DNA of 64,000 nt from Microbacterium immunditiarum (GCF_013409785.1 NZ_JACCBV010000001.1:1302001-1366000), one strand, 5' to 3'. Shown: positions 8,068-17,944, counted from the stretch's first letter. The notes: generated by a model not told the origin, from the sequence alone. Made by a program: numbers and translations.

Positions 8068-8697
8068 GTGCCCGCCGACCGCCTCCATCTCGTGCGCCAC
8101 GGGGAGGTTCACAACCCTCGCCGTGTGCTCTACGGACGACTCCCGGGGTACGGGCTGAGCGAAGCGGGCCGCCGCATGGCGCGTCAGGCCGCCGAGTGGG
8201 TGCAGAGCATGGACCGCCCGGTCGCCGCGCTGTGGTCGTCGCCGCTGCAGCGCACGCGCGAGTCGGCCGAGCCGTTCACCGAGATCTTCGGCCTCGAGCC
8301 GCGCATCGACGACCGCATCATCGAGCCCACCAACGTCTTCGAAGGCCGCCGCATGGTGCGCGCCCTCCTCAATCCGTGGAACTGGCGCCACTTGCGCAAG
8401 CCCGCGCTCCCGAGCTGGGGCGAGCCGTACGCCGACGTCGTCGCGCGCATGAACGCCGCGATGACCGAGGCGTGGGAGTCCGCCGACTCCGGCGATGTCG
8501 TCATGGTGTCGCACCAGCTTCCGATCTGGATCACGCACCTCGCCGTGGCGGGGCTGCCGACGCAGCACGACCCGCGGCGACGGCGCTGCGCGCTGTCGAG
8601 CGTCACGAGCTTCGAGATGGTCGACAACAAGTGGACCGAGGTCGCGTACGCCGAGCCGGCGGCGACCGCCGGTGCGGTGGATGTGGGGGCCGTGTGA
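8068..8697 (+). CDS. Histidine phosphatase family protein
   Basis: The protein has 209 residues. LVRHGEV (residues 8-14) holds the phospho-accepting His. WSSPLQRTRESAEPF and MVSHQLPIW supply the second Arg and His of the phosphoglycerate-mutase-like fold. It is unlikely to be the glycolytic mutase because it heads an operon for cytochrome c maturation, where the same type of gene stands in mycobacteria (Rv0525). Its stop overlaps the ATG of the next gene by one base. Confidence 0.87.
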   Translation: MPADRLHLVRHGEVHNPRRVLYGRLPGYGLSEAGRRMARQAAEWVQSMDRPVAALWSSPLQRTRESAEPFTEIFGLEPRIDDRIIEPTNVFEGRRMVRALLNPWNWRHLRKPALPSWGEPYADVVARMNAAMTEAWESADSGDVVMVSHQLPIWITHLAVAGLPTQHDPRRRRCALSSVTSFEMVDNKWTEVAYAEPAATAGAVDVGAV

Positions 8698-9296
8698 TGG
8701 GCCGTCGCTTGCGGGTCGTGGCCACCGCTGTTCTCTCCCTTGCGCTCGTGGGAGGCCTCGCCGCGTGCGCGAACGACCCGCTCGCCGAGCAGTACCGCGC
8801 GGGAGACAACAAGGGCTACATCGCGGGTGACTTCCGCGTGCAGGAGATCCCCGCCGACCAGCGCACCGAGCCGGTCGAGTTCGAGGGCACGCTCGAGACC
8901 GGCGACCGCGTGTCGAGCGACGACTTCGCGGGCAAGGTGCTCGTCGTGAACTTCTGGTACGCCGCGTGCGGGCCGTGCCGCGCCGAGGCGGGCGACCTCG
9001 AGAAGGCGCACAATGCGTTCGAGGGCGACGACGTGGCGTTCCTCGGCATCAACACGAGCGACTCGCCCGAAGCGGCGGCGGCCTTCGCCGAGACGTGGGG
9101 CGTCACCTACCCGAGCGTGATCGCGGCGGACGATGGCGCCGTCAAGCTCGCGTTCGCCGACAAGACGCCGATCCAGGCGACGCCGACGACCCTCGTGCTC
9201 GACAAGGAGGGTCGCGTCGCCGCTCGCGTGATCGGGCAGCTTCCCGACGACTCGATCCTCACCGCGCTCGTGCGCACCGCGCTGGAGGAGTCGTGA
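8697..9296 (+). CDS. ResA/TlpA-like thiol-disulfide oxidoreductase lipoprotein
   Basis: The protein has 199 residues. An N-terminal signal with lipobox (LAAC near residue 24) anchors it outside the membrane. The thioredoxin domain carries CGPC (NFWYAACGPC) and cis-Pro in ATPTTLVLD. ResA-type proteins reduce the CxxCH cysteines of apocytochrome c before haem attachment, using electrons from CcdA. That is encoded next, overlapping by 4 nt, so function follows well from context. Confidence 0.9.
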   Translation: MGRRLRVVATAVLSLALVGGLAACANDPLAEQYRAGDNKGYIAGDFRVQEIPADQRTEPVEFEGTLETGDRVSSDDFAGKVLVVNFWYAACGPCRAEAGDLEKAHNAFEGDDVAFLGINTSDSPEAAAAFAETWGVTYPSVIAADDGAVKLAFADKTPIQATPTTLVLDKEGRVAARVIGQLPDDSILTALVRTALEES

Positions 9297-10096
9297 GCGT
9301 CGGAGCCCTCGTCTCGGACGGCGTGCTGTGGCTCGCCCTGCCGGTCGCGATGCTCGCCGGACTCGTGTCGTTCCTCTCGCCGTGCGTGCTGCCGCTCGTT
9401 CCGGGCTACCTCGGCTTCATCGGGGGAGCGGTGACCCCCGCCACGTCGCGGTCGAAGTCGGTCGCTGAGCGCGCGCCGCGAGACGAAGCGCAGACGACGA
9501 CGATGACGGATGCCCCGACCCGCGGCCGCCTGTTGCTGGGCGTCGTCCTCTTCATCGCCGGGTTCACGCTCGTCTTCATGGCGGTCAACGTCCTGGGCGG
9601 CGCCGCCGGGCGCTTCTTCATCGAGTACGCCGACATCATCACGCGCGTCATGGGCGCCGTCGTAGTCGTGATGGGCCTCGTCTTCATCGGCGTGTTCGGG
9701 CTCGCCCAGCGCACGATGCGCCCGCAGCTGCGCGGCAACCTCGGCCTCGTCGGCGCACCACTCCTCGGCGTCGCACTCGGCGTCGGGTGGACCCCATGCA
9801 TCGGCCCGACACTCACCGCGATCTTCTCCGTGTCGTGGAACCTCGGCGACCCGTGGCGCGCCGCGCTCCTCGGCCTCGCCTACTCGCTCGGGCTCGGCAT
9901 CCCGTTCGTGCTCCTCGCGCTCGGGTTCGGGTGGGCGACGCGCTCGGTCGCGTTCCTGCGACGGCACATCCGCGCTGTCAACCTGATCGGGGGCGCGCTG
10001 CTGGTGCTGCTCGGCGTGCTCATGCTCACGGGCGTCTGGACGATGCTCATGGCGTCTCTGCAGGGGGTGTTCCTGAGTGTCCCGCTCCCGCTCTGA
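9293..10096 (+). CDS. ccdA: CcdA-type cytochrome c biogenesis membrane protein
   Basis: The protein has 267 residues, six predicted membrane helices. The two redox cysteines that pass electrons across the membrane are visible in FLSPCVLPLVPGY (Cys31) and GWTPCIGPT. A hydrophilic loop of about 35 residues separates helices 1 and 2. It starts at a GTG overlapping the ResA stop by 4 nt and runs 20 nt into the ResB gene. It receives electrons from cytoplasmic thioredoxin and hands them to the ResA-like lipoprotein. Confidence 0.92.
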   Translation: MSVGALVSDGVLWLALPVAMLAGLVSFLSPCVLPLVPGYLGFIGGAVTPATSRSKSVAERAPRDEAQTTTMTDAPTRGRLLLGVVLFIAGFTLVFMAVNVLGGAAGRFFIEYADIITRVMGAVVVVMGLVFIGVFGLAQRTMRPQLRGNLGLVGAPLLGVALGVGWTPCIGPTLTAIFSVSWNLGDPWRAALLGLAYSLGLGIPFVLLALGFGWATRSVAFLRRHIRAVNLIGGALLVLLGVLMLTGVWTMLMASLQGVFLSVPLPL

Positions 10097-11828
10097 CGAC
10101 GAGGCCTCGACCGGCGCCACGACTGGTCGCGTGGACGCGGACCCGCTGCGTCCGTCCGATCACGCGGATGCCGCGGCCGACGTCACGCAGCCCGCGCTCG
10201 GCTTCGTCGGGTGGCTCCGCTGGGGCTGGCGGCAGCTCACGTCGATGCGCACGGCGCTCGTGCTGCTGCTCCTGCTCGCGATCGCCGCGATCCCCGGGTC
10301 GATCGTGCCGCAACGCAGCGCCGACCCGAACGGCGTCACCCAGTACTACGCCGACAACCCCGACCTCGCCCCGGTCCTCGACAACCTGAGCCTGTTCGAT
10401 GTGTACACGTCGCCGTGGTTCTCGGCGATCTACATCCTGCTGTTCGTCTCGCTCATCGGCTGCGTCATCCCGCGCACGAGGCACCACTGGAAGGCGCTGC
10501 GCGCGCGGCCGCCGCGCACGCCCGCGCGCCTCGAGCGCCTCGACGACCACCGCTCGACGATCGTCGAGCTCGCACCGGGCGCCGACTCCGCGGCATCCGG
10601 CGAGACCGCCGTCGCCCTCGCCGGTGAGCAGCTCCGCAAGGCCGGCTACCGCGTCGAGCGGTACGACGGCCGAGGCTCGTACTCGGTGTCGGCCGAGCGC
10701 GGCTACGCGCGAGAGACGGGCAACCTCGTGTTCCACGCGGCACTCGTGGGCGTGCTCATCTCGGTGGCGGTCGGCGGCGGCTTTACCTACACGGGGCAGA
10801 GCGTCATCATCGAGGGGCGCACGTTCGTCAACACGATGCTCGACTACTCGTCGTTCAATCCTGGCCGGTTCGTTGACGAGGAGCGCCTCGTGCCGTACGC
10901 GCTCACGCTCGACGAGTTCTCGGTCGAGTACGTCGCGCCGGGCCTGCAGGGCTCGGGTCAGGCGGGTGACTTCGTCGCCCACCTCACGACCCAGATCGCC
11001 GGCCGAGAGGCGCGTGAGGGCGAGGTGCGCGTCAACCACCCGCTCGACATCGAGGGCGACCGCGTCTACCTCATGGGCAACGGCTACGCCCCGACGATCA
11101 CGATCCGCGACGCGGACGGCGAGGTCGTGTACTCCGAGCCGGTGCCGTTCCTCCCGCAGGACGCGAACATGACGTCGCTCGGCGTCATCAAGGTGCCGGA
11201 CGGCATGCCCGAGCAGCTCGGACTCGTCGGCTTCTTCTACCCGACCGCGCAGGAGCTCACGACGGGCGCGTTCACCTCGACCTACCCCGACCTCGTGTAC
11301 CCGACGCTCACGCTCGACGTGTACGCGGGCGACCTCGGCATCGACGACGGCACGCCGCGATCGGTCTACACGCTCGACCCCACGGGGATGGAGCAGCTCA
11401 CCGGCCGAGCCGTGGGCGTCGACTCGATCGTGCTCATGCCAGGCCAGACGGCCGACCTGCCGAACGGCCTCGGCACGATCACGTTCGAGAACGAGTCTCC
11501 GGCGGGCTCGAGCGACCTCGGCGAGTCCGTCAAGCGCTTCGTCTCGCTGTCGATCCACCGCGACGTCGGCGCGCCGTGGGTGCTCGCGTTCGCGACGCTC
11601 GCGGTCCTCGGCCTCCTCGCGGCCCTGTTCGTCGCGCGCCGCCGCATGTGGGTGAAGGTGACGCCCGACGGCCACACGCTGCGCGTCGAATACGCGGGTC
11701 TCGCGCGCGGCGAGGACCCGACACTCGCGGATGCCGTCGACCAGGTCGCCCAGCGGCACGGCGACGCCCTCGAGGCGGCGCTCCGCGAGCCCGCATCCGC
11801 CACAAGCCCGCCGGAAGGGGCGACGTAG
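10077..11828 (+). CDS. resB: ResB/Ccs1 cytochrome c biogenesis protein
   Basis: The protein has 583 residues. A Pro/Asp-rich cytoplasmic N-terminus is followed by helices near residues 60-80, 115-135 and 220-240. A large extracytoplasmic domain comes next and then a final helix near residue 500-520. MRTALVLLLLLAIAAIPGS followed by IVPQR is the characteristic ResB opening. With CcsB it forms the system II synthetase that attaches haem to CxxCH motifs. GTG start overlaps ccdA by 20 nt, implying translational coupling. Confidence 0.92.
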   Translation: MSRSRSDDEASTGATTGRVDADPLRPSDHADAAADVTQPALGFVGWLRWGWRQLTSMRTALVLLLLLAIAAIPGSIVPQRSADPNGVTQYYADNPDLAPVLDNLSLFDVYTSPWFSAIYILLFVSLIGCVIPRTRHHWKALRARPPRTPARLERLDDHRSTIVELAPGADSAASGETAVALAGEQLRKAGYRVERYDGRGSYSVSAERGYARETGNLVFHAALVGVLISVAVGGGFTYTGQSVIIEGRTFVNTMLDYSSFNPGRFVDEERLVPYALTLDEFSVEYVAPGLQGSGQAGDFVAHLTTQIAGREAREGEVRVNHPLDIEGDRVYLMGNGYAPTITIRDADGEVVYSEPVPFLPQDANMTSLGVIKVPDGMPEQLGLVGFFYPTAQELTTGAFTSTYPDLVYPTLTLDVYAGDLGIDDGTPRSVYTLDPTGMEQLTGRAVGVDSIVLMPGQTADLPNGLGTITFENESPAGSSDLGESVKRFVSLSIHRDVGAPWVLAFATLAVLGLLAALFVARRRMWVKVTPDGHTLRVEYAGLARGEDPTLADAVDQVAQRHGDALEAALREPASATSPPEGAT

Positions 11829-11829
11829 A

Positions 11830-12912
11830 ATGGCACCCATGCCCGCAACCGAAACGCTGTCGCTCGACTCCGTGTCGGTGCTCCTGGTCTGGACCGCGAT
11901 CGCGATCTACGTGCTGGCGTTCGCCGCCTACGCGATCGACCTCGCCCGGCGCTCGGCTCTCGCGGTCGAGGCGAAGGACGCCGCGACGCGCGAGCGCGAG
12001 CTCGTCGGCGTCGGAGCCACGGCGGCCGGGGCATCCGTCTCGTCGTCCGCTCGTGAGAAGATCGGCGCCGTGCGGGCGCAGGAGGCGGCCGCCAAGGCCG
12101 CGCTCGAAGCGTCTCCCTCCCAGCGCCCGCGCATGATGTGGGCGCGCATCGGCACGTCGCTGACGGTGCTCGCCTTCCTCTTCCACCTCGCGGGCGACGT
12201 CACGCGGGGCATCGCCGCGGGTCGCGTGCCCTGGTCGAACATGTACGAGTTCGCCCTCACCGGCACGCTCCTCATCGTCGCGGTCTACCTCGTGACGCTG
12301 TTCAAGTACGACCTGCGCTTCCTCGGCGTGCTCATCACGGGGCTCACGGTGCTGCTCCTCGGCGGTGCGACGCTCGCGTTCTACGTCGAGATCGTCCCGC
12401 TCGCCGATCCGCTCAAGAGCGTGTGGCTCGTCATCCACGTCTTCGTCGCGTCGCTCGCGACGGCGCTGTTCGCGCTCGCGTTCGGCCTCTCGGTGCTGCA
12501 GCTCATGCAGGCCCGCCGCGAGGCGAAGGCCGCGGCATCCGAGTCGTCCGGCGCCGTCGTCAAGGGCAGCGGCCCCGGGTTCCTGCGCACGCTGCCGAGC
12601 GCCGACGCACTCGAGTCGCTCGCGTACCGCTTCGCGATCATCGGCTTCATCTTCTGGACGTTCACCCTCATCGCGGGGTCCATCTGGGCGAACGACGCGT
12701 GGGGCCGCTACTGGGGCTTCGACACGAAGGAAGTGTGGACCTTCGTGATCTGGGTCCTCTACGCGGGCTACATCCACGCTCGCGCGACACGCGGCTGGCG
12801 CGGCGCGCGGTCGGCATGGCTGTCGATCATCGGCTTCGTCGCCGTGATCTTCAACTTCACGATCGTGAACATGTTCTTCAAGGGGCTGCACGTCTACAGC
12901 GGCCTCAGCTGA
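11830..12912 (+). CDS. ccsB: CcsB/CcsA-type haem handling protein of cytochrome c maturation
   Basis: The protein has 360 residues, about eight helices. The tryptophan-rich haem-binding segment WGRYWGFDTKEVWTF lies in the C-terminal half, with conserved histidines in FLFHLAGD, VIHVF and YIHAR. A hydrophilic Ala-rich insertion (residues ~45-95) separates helix 1 from the core. The ATG at 11830 overlaps nothing but lies 2 nt after the ResB stop; another in-frame ATG is at 11839. GGAAGGGG lies 9 nt upstream of the first. Completes the ResA-CcdA-ResB-CcsB set. Confidence 0.92.
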   Translation: MAPMPATETLSLDSVSVLLVWTAIAIYVLAFAAYAIDLARRSALAVEAKDAATRERELVGVGATAAGASVSSSAREKIGAVRAQEAAAKAALEASPSQRPRMMWARIGTSLTVLAFLFHLAGDVTRGIAAGRVPWSNMYEFALTGTLLIVAVYLVTLFKYDLRFLGVLITGLTVLLLGGATLAFYVEIVPLADPLKSVWLVIHVFVASLATALFALAFGLSVLQLMQARREAKAAASESSGAVVKGSGPGFLRTLPSADALESLAYRFAIIGFIFWTFTLIAGSIWANDAWGRYWGFDTKEVWTFVIWVLYAGYIHARATRGWRGARSAWLSIIGFVAVIFNFTIVNMFFKGLHVYSGLS

Positions 12913-12951
12913 GGGGGATGCGGCCCGGCGGATGCCCAGTCGACCCGCGAC

Positions 12952-12957
12952 TAGACT
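12952..12957 (+). promoter_or_regulatory. -10 box, leaderless
   Basis: TAGACT, 6 nt before the ATG at 12964. Confidence 0.5.
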
Positions 12958-12963
12958 GGGATC

Positions 12964-13488
12964 ATGCCCGCCGCCCCCAAGCTCGCCTCCTTCCCGGCGA
13001 TCCGCGGAGCCCTGAAGTTCTACCAGATCTGCTCGGTCATCACCGGCACGATGCTGCTGCTCCTGGTCGCCGAGATGATCCTCAAGTACGTGCCCGCGCT
13101 CGGGTACGAGCTGTTCCTCGGCGGGTCGGGCGGGTTCCTGTGGTTCGCCCCCGTCGTCGAGGGCCCCAACGGCCTCGAGTCGACGGGCGACGGCTTCAAC
13201 CTGTCCCTCGGCATCCTCGTCGCGCACGGCTGGTTCTACGTCGTGTACCTCTTCTCGTGCTTCCGCGTGTGGAGCCTCATGCGCTGGCCGTTCTGGCGCT
13301 TCCTGCTCCTCGCGTCGGGCGGCATCGTGCCGCTCCTGTCGTTCTTCCTCGAGGTGCGCGTCGCGCGTGACGTGAGGGCCTACCTCGCGGAGCGCGAGGC
13401 GGCCGCGGCATCCGGAGCCGACCAGACCCACCACCTCGCCGGGCACTCCACGCTCACGGCGAAGATCCCCACCGAAGGCGGCCAGTGA
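12964..13488 (+). CDS. DUF3817 family integral membrane protein
   Basis: The protein has 174 residues with three hydrophobic segments and the DUF3817 pattern: [20 protein letters not shown], then [18 protein letters not shown]. The family is widespread in actinobacteria and of unknown function. It has its own leaderless promoter and overlaps guaA by 4 nt, a pairing typical of the group. Confidence 0.85.
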   Translation: MPAAPKLASFPAIRGALKFYQICSVITGTMLLLLVAEMILKYVPALGYELFLGGSGGFLWFAPVVEGPNGLESTGDGFNLSLGILVAHGWFYVVYLFSCFRVWSLMRWPFWRFLLLASGGIVPLLSFFLEVRVARDVRAYLAEREAAAASGADQTHHLAGHSTLTAKIPTEGGQ

Positions 13489-15068
13489 CCGAGCAGACCG
13501 AGACCTCCCAGCGCCCCGTCCTCGTCGTCGACTTCGGCGCACAGTACGCGCAGCTCATCGCGCGCCGCGTGCGCGAGGCGGGCGTCTACAGCGAGATCGT
13601 GCCGCACACGGCATCCGCCGCCGCGATCGCCGCGAAGGACCCGGTCGGCATCATCCTGTCCGGCGGTCCCTCGTCGGTGTACGAACCGGGTGCGCCGTCG
13701 CTCGACGCGGGCGTCTTCGAGCTCGGCGTGCCGACGCTCGGCATCTGCTACGGATTCCAGGTCATGGCGCAGGCGCTCGGCGGCGAGGTCGCCAATACCG
13801 GCCTGCGCGAATACGGGGCGACGGATGCCTCGCTGACGGGCGACGGCGGCGTGCTGCTGGCCGAGCAGCCGGCCGAGCAGAACGTGTGGATGAGCCACGG
13901 CGACCAGGTCGCCCGCGCCCCCGAGGGGTTCCAGGTGCTCGCGTCGACCACGGCGACGCCCGTGGCAGCATTCGGCGACGACGAGCGCAAGCTGTACGGC
14001 GTGCAGTGGCACCCCGAGGTCAAGCACACCGACTACGGACAGCGCGTCATCGAGAACTTCCTGCACCGCGCGGCGGGTCTCCCATCGGACTGGAACAGCG
14101 GCAACGTCATCGCCGAGCAGGTCGAGCGGATCCGCGAGCAGGTCGGCTCCGGCCGCGTGCTGTGCGCGCTGTCGGGCGGCGTCGACTCCGCCGTAGCGGC
14201 GGCCCTCGTCCACAAGGCCGTCGGCGACCAGCTCGTGTGCGTGTTCGTCGACCACGGCCTTCTGCGCAAGGGCGAGCGCGAGCAGGTCGAGAAGGACTAC
14301 GTCGCCGCGACCGGGGTGCGGCTCGTCACGGTCGACGCGCGCGAGCGCTTCCTTTCGGCTCTTGCGGGGGTGAGCGACCCCGAGCAGAAGCGCAAGATCA
14401 TCGGGCGCGAGTTCATCCGCACGTTCGAGCAGGCCGAGCGCGAGCTCGTCGCCGAGGCGGCCGAAGAGGGTGAGCCGATCCGCTTCCTCGTGCAGGGCAC
14501 GCTGTACCCCGACGTCGTCGAGTCGGGCGGGGGCTCCGGCACCGCGAACATCAAGTCTCACCACAACGTGGGCGGCCTCCCTGAGGACCTGCAGTTCGAG
14601 CTCGTCGAGCCGCTGCGGACGCTGTTCAAGGACGAGGTGCGAGCGATCGGCCGCGAGCTCGGTCTTCCCGAGGTCATCGTGTCGCGCCAGCCGTTCCCGG
14701 GCCCGGGGCTCGGCATCCGCATCGTCGGCGAGGTCACGGCCGATCGCCTCGAGATCCTGCGCGACGCCGACGCCATCGCGCGCGAGGAGCTCACGCGCGC
14801 GGGCCTCGACGGCGAGATCTGGCAGTGCCCGGTGGTGCTGCTGGCCGACGTGCGGTCGGTGGGCGTCCAGGGCGACGGGCGCACGTACGGGCATCCGATC
14901 GTCCTTCGTCCCGTCTCGAGCGAAGACGCGATGACCGCCGACTGGACGCGCCTGCCGTACGACGTGCTCGCGCGCATCTCGAACCGCATCACGAACGAGG
15001 TCCGCGAGATCAACCGGGTCGTGCTCGACGTCACGTCGAAGCCCCCGGGGACCATCGAGTGGGAGTGA
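13485..15068 (+). CDS. guaA: GMP synthase (glutamine-hydrolysing)
   Basis: The protein has 527 residues. The N-terminal class I amidotransferase domain has the nucleophile in GICYGFQ (Cys88) and the His/Glu pair in WHPEV. The ATP pyrophosphatase domain has the P-loop [12 protein letters not shown]. The C-terminal dimerisation domain ends [10 protein letters not shown], the exact family ending. Converts XMP to GMP with glutamine and ATP. GTG start overlaps the DUF3817 stop by 4 nt. Confidence 0.97.
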   Translation: MTEQTETSQRPVLVVDFGAQYAQLIARRVREAGVYSEIVPHTASAAAIAAKDPVGIILSGGPSSVYEPGAPSLDAGVFELGVPTLGICYGFQVMAQALGGEVANTGLREYGATDASLTGDGGVLLAEQPAEQNVWMSHGDQVARAPEGFQVLASTTATPVAAFGDDERKLYGVQWHPEVKHTDYGQRVIENFLHRAAGLPSDWNSGNVIAEQVERIREQVGSGRVLCALSGGVDSAVAAALVHKAVGDQLVCVFVDHGLLRKGEREQVEKDYVAATGVRLVTVDARERFLSALAGVSDPEQKRKIIGREFIRTFEQAERELVAEAAEEGEPIRFLVQGTLYPDVVESGGGSGTANIKSHHNVGGLPEDLQFELVEPLRTLFKDEVRAIGRELGLPEVIVSRQPFPGPGLGIRIVGEVTADRLEILRDADAIAREELTRAGLDGEIWQCPVVLLADVRSVGVQGDGRTYGHPIVLRPVSSEDAMTADWTRLPYDVLARISNRITNEVREINRVVLDVTSKPPGTIEWE

Positions 15069-15120
15069 CGCAGGACTGACCCGCCTGCGCGGGCGGCGCC
15101 CCGCGGTGTTTGATGGGAAT

Positions 15121-16524
15121 GTGACGGAGTTCCCCGACGCCGAGTACCTCGTGCTCTCGAGCCGCCTCATCCCCGACATGGACGGCGGGTACACCCTCGC
15201 GACGCTCGCACGAGCGCGCCAGATGGCGGTCGCCGGCGTCCACGGCGGCCGCGGACCGCTGCTGCTGACGGTCGATCCCGGCACGCCCGCCGAGCACGCT
15301 CGCCATCGCGCGACGTTCGCGGGGCGCGACCTCGTGCTCGATCCATCGCGCATGCGGAACCTGTTCGACGAGGCATCCGGGCCGCACGGCGGAGCCGCGC
15401 AATGGCTGCTCGACGCAGCCCACCCCGGCTCGCCGGATGCCGCACTGGAGTACCGGCCCGTGCCCGCCGAGAAGCCGGCCGTGTCTGTGCCCATCATCGC
15501 GGGCGACCCGGACTGGCACGTCAGCGCCGCCCCGGTCGTCGTACACGGCCCCGACGGCGGTGTCGCCGGCGTGCTCGACGGATTCGGCGAGCTCTACCGC
15601 GTGTGGCTCGACCACGTCGTGCGCGAAGTGCGCGGCGAGCGGCCCGACCGGCCGGTCGTCGTCATCTGCGAGTCGCGTCAGCTCGGCGAGCTGCTCGCGG
15701 GGTGGGACGACCCGGACGTGCGCCTCCTCCATGCGATCCACACGATCCACCTCGAGCCGCCGTACGAGCCGTCCGGCCCGATGAACACGCTGTGGTCGCG
15801 GTGGTTCTCGCTCGCGGAGCGATTCGACGCCGTGCTGTGGCCGACCGCGGCGCAGCGCGCCGACGTCGAGGAGCGCTTCGGGGCGTCGGGCGTGCACGTC
15901 GTCGTGCCGCACGGTGTGCACGCCGCGGCATCCGTCGTCCCGTCATCGGATCGTGTGCCCGGCCGCACGGTCATGCTCAACAGGCTCGCGCCCGGCAAGC
16001 GCGTCGACCACGCCATCCGCGCGTTCCGCGAGGTCGTCGAGCGCGTGCCCGGCGCGACGCTCGACATCTACGGCGACGGGCCCGAGGGCGAGAGGCTGCA
16101 GGACCTCATCGACGAGCTCGGGATGGGCGCCCACATCGCGCTGCGAGGGCGGACGGATGACCCCGCCCGCGTGCTGCGCGAGGCGCTCGTCTTCGTGTCG
16201 ACGTCGGCGTACGAGGGACAGGGCCTCGCACTCGCCGAGGCGCTCGTCGAGGGGTGCCCGGTCGTGTCGTACGACGTGCGGTACGGCCCGCGCGAGCTGC
16301 TCGCCGAGGGCGGGGGACTGCTCGTGCCGGATGCCGACGAAGAGGCCCTCGCCGACGCGATCGTGCGTTTGCTGAGCGATCCCGAGCTGCACGCGCAGCT
16401 CGCGCGCGAGGCGGTCTGCGCCGGGCGGCGCATCGACTCGGAGCATGTCGTCGAGTCGCTCGCGTCGGCCGTGCGCGACGTGCTCGCGCGGCCGTCCCGG
16501 CGGGTGGTTCCTCCTCCGTCGTGA
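15121..16524 (+). CDS. GT4-family glycosyltransferase
   Basis: The protein has 467 residues. The C-terminal Rossmann domain has the GT4 signature: LNRLAPGKRVDHAIRAFREV, DIYGDGPEGERLQDLI and a sugar-nucleotide site STSAYEGQGLALAEALVEG with the E-x7-E pair. The N-terminal half (SSRLIPDMDGGYTLATLARA) resembles TagE/poly(glycerol-phosphate) glucosyltransferases, so a cell-wall polymer is a plausible acceptor, which is inference. GTG at 15121 chosen; another in-frame GTG lies at 15106. No operon partner. Confidence 0.82.
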   Translation: MTEFPDAEYLVLSSRLIPDMDGGYTLATLARARQMAVAGVHGGRGPLLLTVDPGTPAEHARHRATFAGRDLVLDPSRMRNLFDEASGPHGGAAQWLLDAAHPGSPDAALEYRPVPAEKPAVSVPIIAGDPDWHVSAAPVVVHGPDGGVAGVLDGFGELYRVWLDHVVREVRGERPDRPVVVICESRQLGELLAGWDDPDVRLLHAIHTIHLEPPYEPSGPMNTLWSRWFSLAERFDAVLWPTAAQRADVEERFGASGVHVVVPHGVHAAASVVPSSDRVPGRTVMLNRLAPGKRVDHAIRAFREVVERVPGATLDIYGDGPEGERLQDLIDELGMGAHIALRGRTDDPARVLREALVFVSTSAYEGQGLALAEALVEGCPVVSYDVRYGPRELLAEGGGLLVPDADEEALADAIVRLLSDPELHAQLAREAVCAGRRIDSEHVVESLASAVRDVLARPSRRVVPPPS

Positions 16525-16616
16525 GGTTTGCCCCAAACCCAGGGTGGTCAGCGTCCGGGCTGGCCCGGCCCCGCCGGTCGCCGGACCGTGTCACCGGCCC
16601 GATCGTGTCGCGCGGG

Positions 16617-17330
16617 CTACGCGGCGGCGGCGCGGACGGCAGACGCGGCATCCGCCGGTGAACCCCGGAACGGGGCGCCGTGCCCCGGGATGACCCACGT
16701 CGCGTCGAGGGCTGCGAGGCGGTCGAGCGATGACAGGGCCTGCTCGGGCTCGTCGGTGAACGGTGCGGGCTGCGGGCCCTCGCGCCCCGTGAGCACGTGA
16801 CGCGTCGTGAGCGCGTCGCCCACGAAGACGGCCTTCGCGAGCGCCGAGTGCACCGCGATGCTGCCCGGCGAGTGGCCCGGAAGGCTCACGATCCGGGGAG
16901 CTCCGGGCAGGTCGAGCACGTCGCCGTCGGCCACCTCGACGACCTCGGTCAGGTAGGTCGTGCGCAGGCCGCCCTTGCGGAGGCCGTAGGCGAAGAAGCC
17001 GAGCGTGGGCCCGAGGCGGGCGGGGCCCATCGAGAGCTTCGGCTTGTCGCCGCCGCGCGCGCGGTCGGCGTCCGCGGCGTGCACGAACACGGGAGCGCCG
17101 GTCTCAAGGCGCAGTCGTTCGGCGAATCCGATGTGGTCGCTGTCACCGTGGGTGAGGACGACGCCGCGGATGTCGCGGATGTCGCGACCCATCGCGCGCA
17201 GCTCGGCGCGAAGGTCCGACCAGTGCCCGGGGAGGCCGGCGTCGATGAGGGTGATGCCGTCGGGGGTGTCGATGAGGTGCACGGCCACGATGTCGTTGCC
17301 GACGCGTGAGAGGTGCGGTCCGAGTCGCAT
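16617..17330 (-). CDS. MBL-fold metallo-hydrolase
   Basis: The protein has 237 residues from the ATG at 17330. The metal motif THGDSDHIG (HxxxDH form) and downstream LPGHSPGS and IPGHG histidines complete a two-metal site. The family includes glyoxalase II-like, lactonase and quorum-quenching enzymes; no subgroup can be assigned. An alternative ATG at 17369 would add 13 residues, but that codon lies inside a 7-bp inverted repeat that looks like the operator, so I prefer 17330. Divergent from a TetR gene, its probable regulator. Confidence 0.83.
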   Translation of the reverse strand: MRLGPHLSRVGNDIVAVHLIDTPDGITLIDAGLPGHWSDLRAELRAMGRDIRDIRGVVLTHGDSDHIGFAERLRLETGAPVFVHAADADRARGGDKPKLSMGPARLGPTLGFFAYGLRKGGLRTTYLTEVVEVADGDVLDLPGAPRIVSLPGHSPGSIAVHSALAKAVFVGDALTTRHVLTGREGPQPAPFTDEPEQALSSLDRLAALDATWVIPGHGAPFRGSPADAASAVRAAAA

Positions 17331-17348
17331 GAGTGGATCCGATCGTGG

Positions 17349-17391
17349 ATGGCTATTGGATGTAGCCATGATAGCTTATATCCGTAGCTAT
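17349..17391. promoter_or_regulatory. Double palindromic operator between MBL gene and TetR gene
   Basis: ATGGCTA (17349-17355) and TAGCCAT (17363-17369) form a perfect inverted repeat with a 7-nt spacer. ATAGCT (17371-17376) and AGCTAT (17386-17391) form a second, with a 9-nt spacer. The four arms share the TAGC core. The stretch is AT-rich and sits between divergent genes. Confidence 0.6.
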
Positions 17392-17404
17392 GAGGAGATG
17401 ATCG

Positions 17405-17944
17405 ATGCCGACGCCGGAACGGACCACCCTCGACGAGATCGTGGCTGCAGCCCGAGACCTGCTCGACGACGGCGGCCCCGCGAACGTCACGATGCAAGCC
17501 GTCGCCCAGCGGGTGGGCGTGCGCGCGCCTTCGCTCTACAAACGCGTGCGCGATCGCGAGGCGCTGCTCACGCTCGTATCGAACGAGATCGCGCTCGACC
17601 TGGGCACGCGCCTCGCGGATGCCGGCGACGATCTGGAGTCGCTCGCGCGCGCGTATCGCCGGTTCGCACACGAGCAGCCGGAAGGGTTCCGCCTCATCCT
17701 CGGCGGACCGGGCGAGCCCGAGGTGCTCGCCCGGGTCAGTGCGCCGGTGCTGCGTGTCGCCGGAAGTGCGGTCGGAGACGAGCATGCGCTCGATGCCGCG
17801 CGCCTGATGACGGCGTGGGTGACGGGGTTCGTCTCCATGGAGCTGCTCGGCGCCTTCCAGCTGGGCGGCAGCGTGGACGACGCATTCGAATGGGGCCTGG
17901 GCCGGATCGTGTCGAGCCTCGACCCTCAGACGCAAGGTGTGTAG
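17405..17944 (+). CDS. TetR/AcrR-family regulator
   Basis: The protein has 179 residues. The HTH lies in residues 8-52 (EIVAAARDLLDDGGPANVTM, then AVAQRVGVRAPSLYKRV). The C-terminal half is a WHG/TetR_C-like ligand domain. GAGGAG lies 7 nt before the ATG. Its stop directly abuts the stop of the convergent LigD-like gene with no gap. Likely represses itself and the MBL hydrolase through the palindromes at 17349-17391. Confidence 0.85.
   Translation: MPTPERTTLDEIVAAARDLLDDGGPANVTMQAVAQRVGVRAPSLYKRVRDREALLTLVSNEIALDLGTRLADAGDDLESLARAYRRFAHEQPEGFRLILGGPGEPEVLARVSAPVLRVAGSAVGDEHALDAARLMTAWVTGFVSMELLGAFQLGGSVDDAFEWGLGRIVSSLDPQTQGV

Noticed and set aside
8068..8697. Glycolytic phosphoglycerate mutase
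   Set aside because: The LVRHGE motif is shared, but the C-terminal part and the cytochrome c operon context do not fit a glycolytic enzyme.
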